DNA from: an uncultured Clostridia bacterium
GTDB lineage: Bacteria; Bacillota; Clostridia; Lachnospirales; CAG-274
Length of the DNA: 22,596 bases
Direction of reading: 5' to 3'
NCBI GenBank assembly: GCA_910579745.1
Contig: CAJTVH010000050.1
Span: 1 to 22,596 of the forward strand
In this document: piece after piece, positions 22,039-22,596 of the stretch
Layout: the number at the start of each line of letters is the position of its first letter
Numbering within the stretch: the stretch's first letter is position 1
The notes under the pieces: model-generated
What the model saw: only the letters and a program-made list of their open reading frames with translations
Told to the model about the DNA's origin: nothing
The model's database searches: none
Made by a program: the position numbers and the translations under genes

Positions 22039-22596
22039 ATGAAAATTTTAGTTATTAACTGCGGAAGCTCATCTTTAAAATATCAGTTGTATAATATGGA
22101 TAACGGAAACGTGCTTGCTAAAGGTCTTGTTGAGAGAATCGGCATAGACGGTTCTAACCTTCAGCATACTCCGGAAGGGAAAGAAAAAGTTGTTTTCACA
22201 CAGCCTTTAGCCGACCACAACGAAGCTATCAAACTTGTTATTGAAAAGCTTACGGACAAGGAAGTGGGCGTGATTTCAGACCTTAAGGAAATTAATGGTG
22301 TGGGTCACAGAGTGGTGCACGGCAGCAAATATTTCAGCAAATCATGCGTTGTTACGGACGAGGTTAAAGACGCTATAAGAAAATGTTTCGACCTTGGGCC
22401 TTTACACAATCCGGCTAATCTTATGGGTATTGAGGCTTGTGAAAAACTTATGCCGGGAACGCCTCAGATTACCGTGTTTGACACGGCTTTCCATCAAACT
22501 ATGCCGGAAAAGGCGTATATGTACGCTCTTCCTTACGAGTATTATGAGAAATATGACATAAGAAGATATGGTTTCCACGGAACAAGCCATAAATAT
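22039..22596 (+). CDS. ackA: Acetate kinase, N-terminal part (cut by window end)
   Basis: AckA transfers phosphate from acetyl phosphate to ADP, the ATP-forming last step of acetate fermentation. The 186 codons present (of about 400 in the family) include the nucleotide-fold start VINCGSSSLKYQL, GVGHRVVHGSKYF, the DTAFHQTMP block with the conserved Asp/His pair, and RRYGFHGTSHKY at the edge. The ATG at 22039 has AAAGGAGAG seven to eight bases upstream. The frame is open to the last base; truncation is due to the window, not a mutation. It is paired with pta, from which a family B repeat separates it; whether it is read from the pta promoter is uncertain. Confidence 0.96.
   Translation, partial: MKILVINCGSSSLKYQLYNMDNGNVLAKGLVERIGIDGSNLQHTPEGKEKVVFTQPLADHNEAIKLVIEKLTDKEVGVISDLKEINGVGHRVVHGSKYFSKSCVVTDEVKDAIRKCFDLGPLHNPANLMGIEACEKLMPGTPQITVFDTAFHQTMPEKAYMYALPYEYYEKYDIRRYGFHGTSHKY

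Noticed and set aside
1..22596. CRISPR array, tRNA or rRNA genes, prophage or transposase genes
   Set aside because: No regularly spaced repeats, no cloverleaf sequences recognised, and every long reading frame is accounted for by host housekeeping, sporulation or motility genes.

Overview
The window looks like a low-GC, spore-forming, motile, anaerobic Firmicute of the class Clostridia. The reasons are Gram-positive sporulation genes (spoIIR, a CwlD-type amidase), flagellin and chemotaxis genes, Pta-AckA acetate metabolism, AT-rich spacers, strong AGGAGG ribosome binding sites and frequent TTG starts (5 of 21 genes). Genus cannot be fixed from the sequence alone. No tRNA, rRNA, CRISPR array or transposase gene was seen.

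Layout. 1-411: a truncated palindromic repeat, possible gene remnants and the spoIIR control region. 412-1104: spoIIR. 1173-2555 (-): an SPFH/band-7 protein and NfeD pair. 2716-4371 (+): ybaB, recR and thyX. 4372-5788: long flagellin leader, flagellin gene and terminator. 5913-6620 (-): cwlD. 7070-7498 (+): an Rrf2/IscR-type regulator followed only by repeats. 7886-12095 (-): deoB, pdp, deoD (nucleoside phosphorylase pathway) and a polysaccharide deacetylase. 12194-12913 (+): ispD. 13253-14506 (-): tmcAL. 14687-20316 (+): cheR, cheA, cheW, cheB. 20727 to the end (+): pta and the start of ackA.

How genes work together. DeoD and Pdp release (deoxy)ribose 1-phosphate from nucleosides and DeoB converts it to the 5-phosphate; with Pta-AckA downstream in metabolism this gives carbon and ATP. 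CheA-CheW-CheR-CheB are the core of receptor signalling and adaptation to a flagellar motor whose filament protein is encoded at 4846. SpoIIR signals from forespore to mother cell, and CwlD makes the cortex lactam needed for germination. YbaB and RecR are the usual recombination/nucleoid pair.

The most unusual content is (i) several families of short palindromic, transposase-free repeats: family A at 1-77 and 7686-7829 (76 of 77 shared positions identical), family B at 18854-19020 and 21741-21908 plus decayed pieces, and a family C element at 12938-13214; (ii) a CheB whose N-terminal receiver domain has lost the phosphorylatable aspartate; (iii) a CheA with two tandem P2 domains; (iv) a hairpin that covers the spoIIR promoter -10, ribosome binding site and a T run. 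No clearly new multi-gene system was found; the repeats and the rewired CheA/CheB pair are the best leads.
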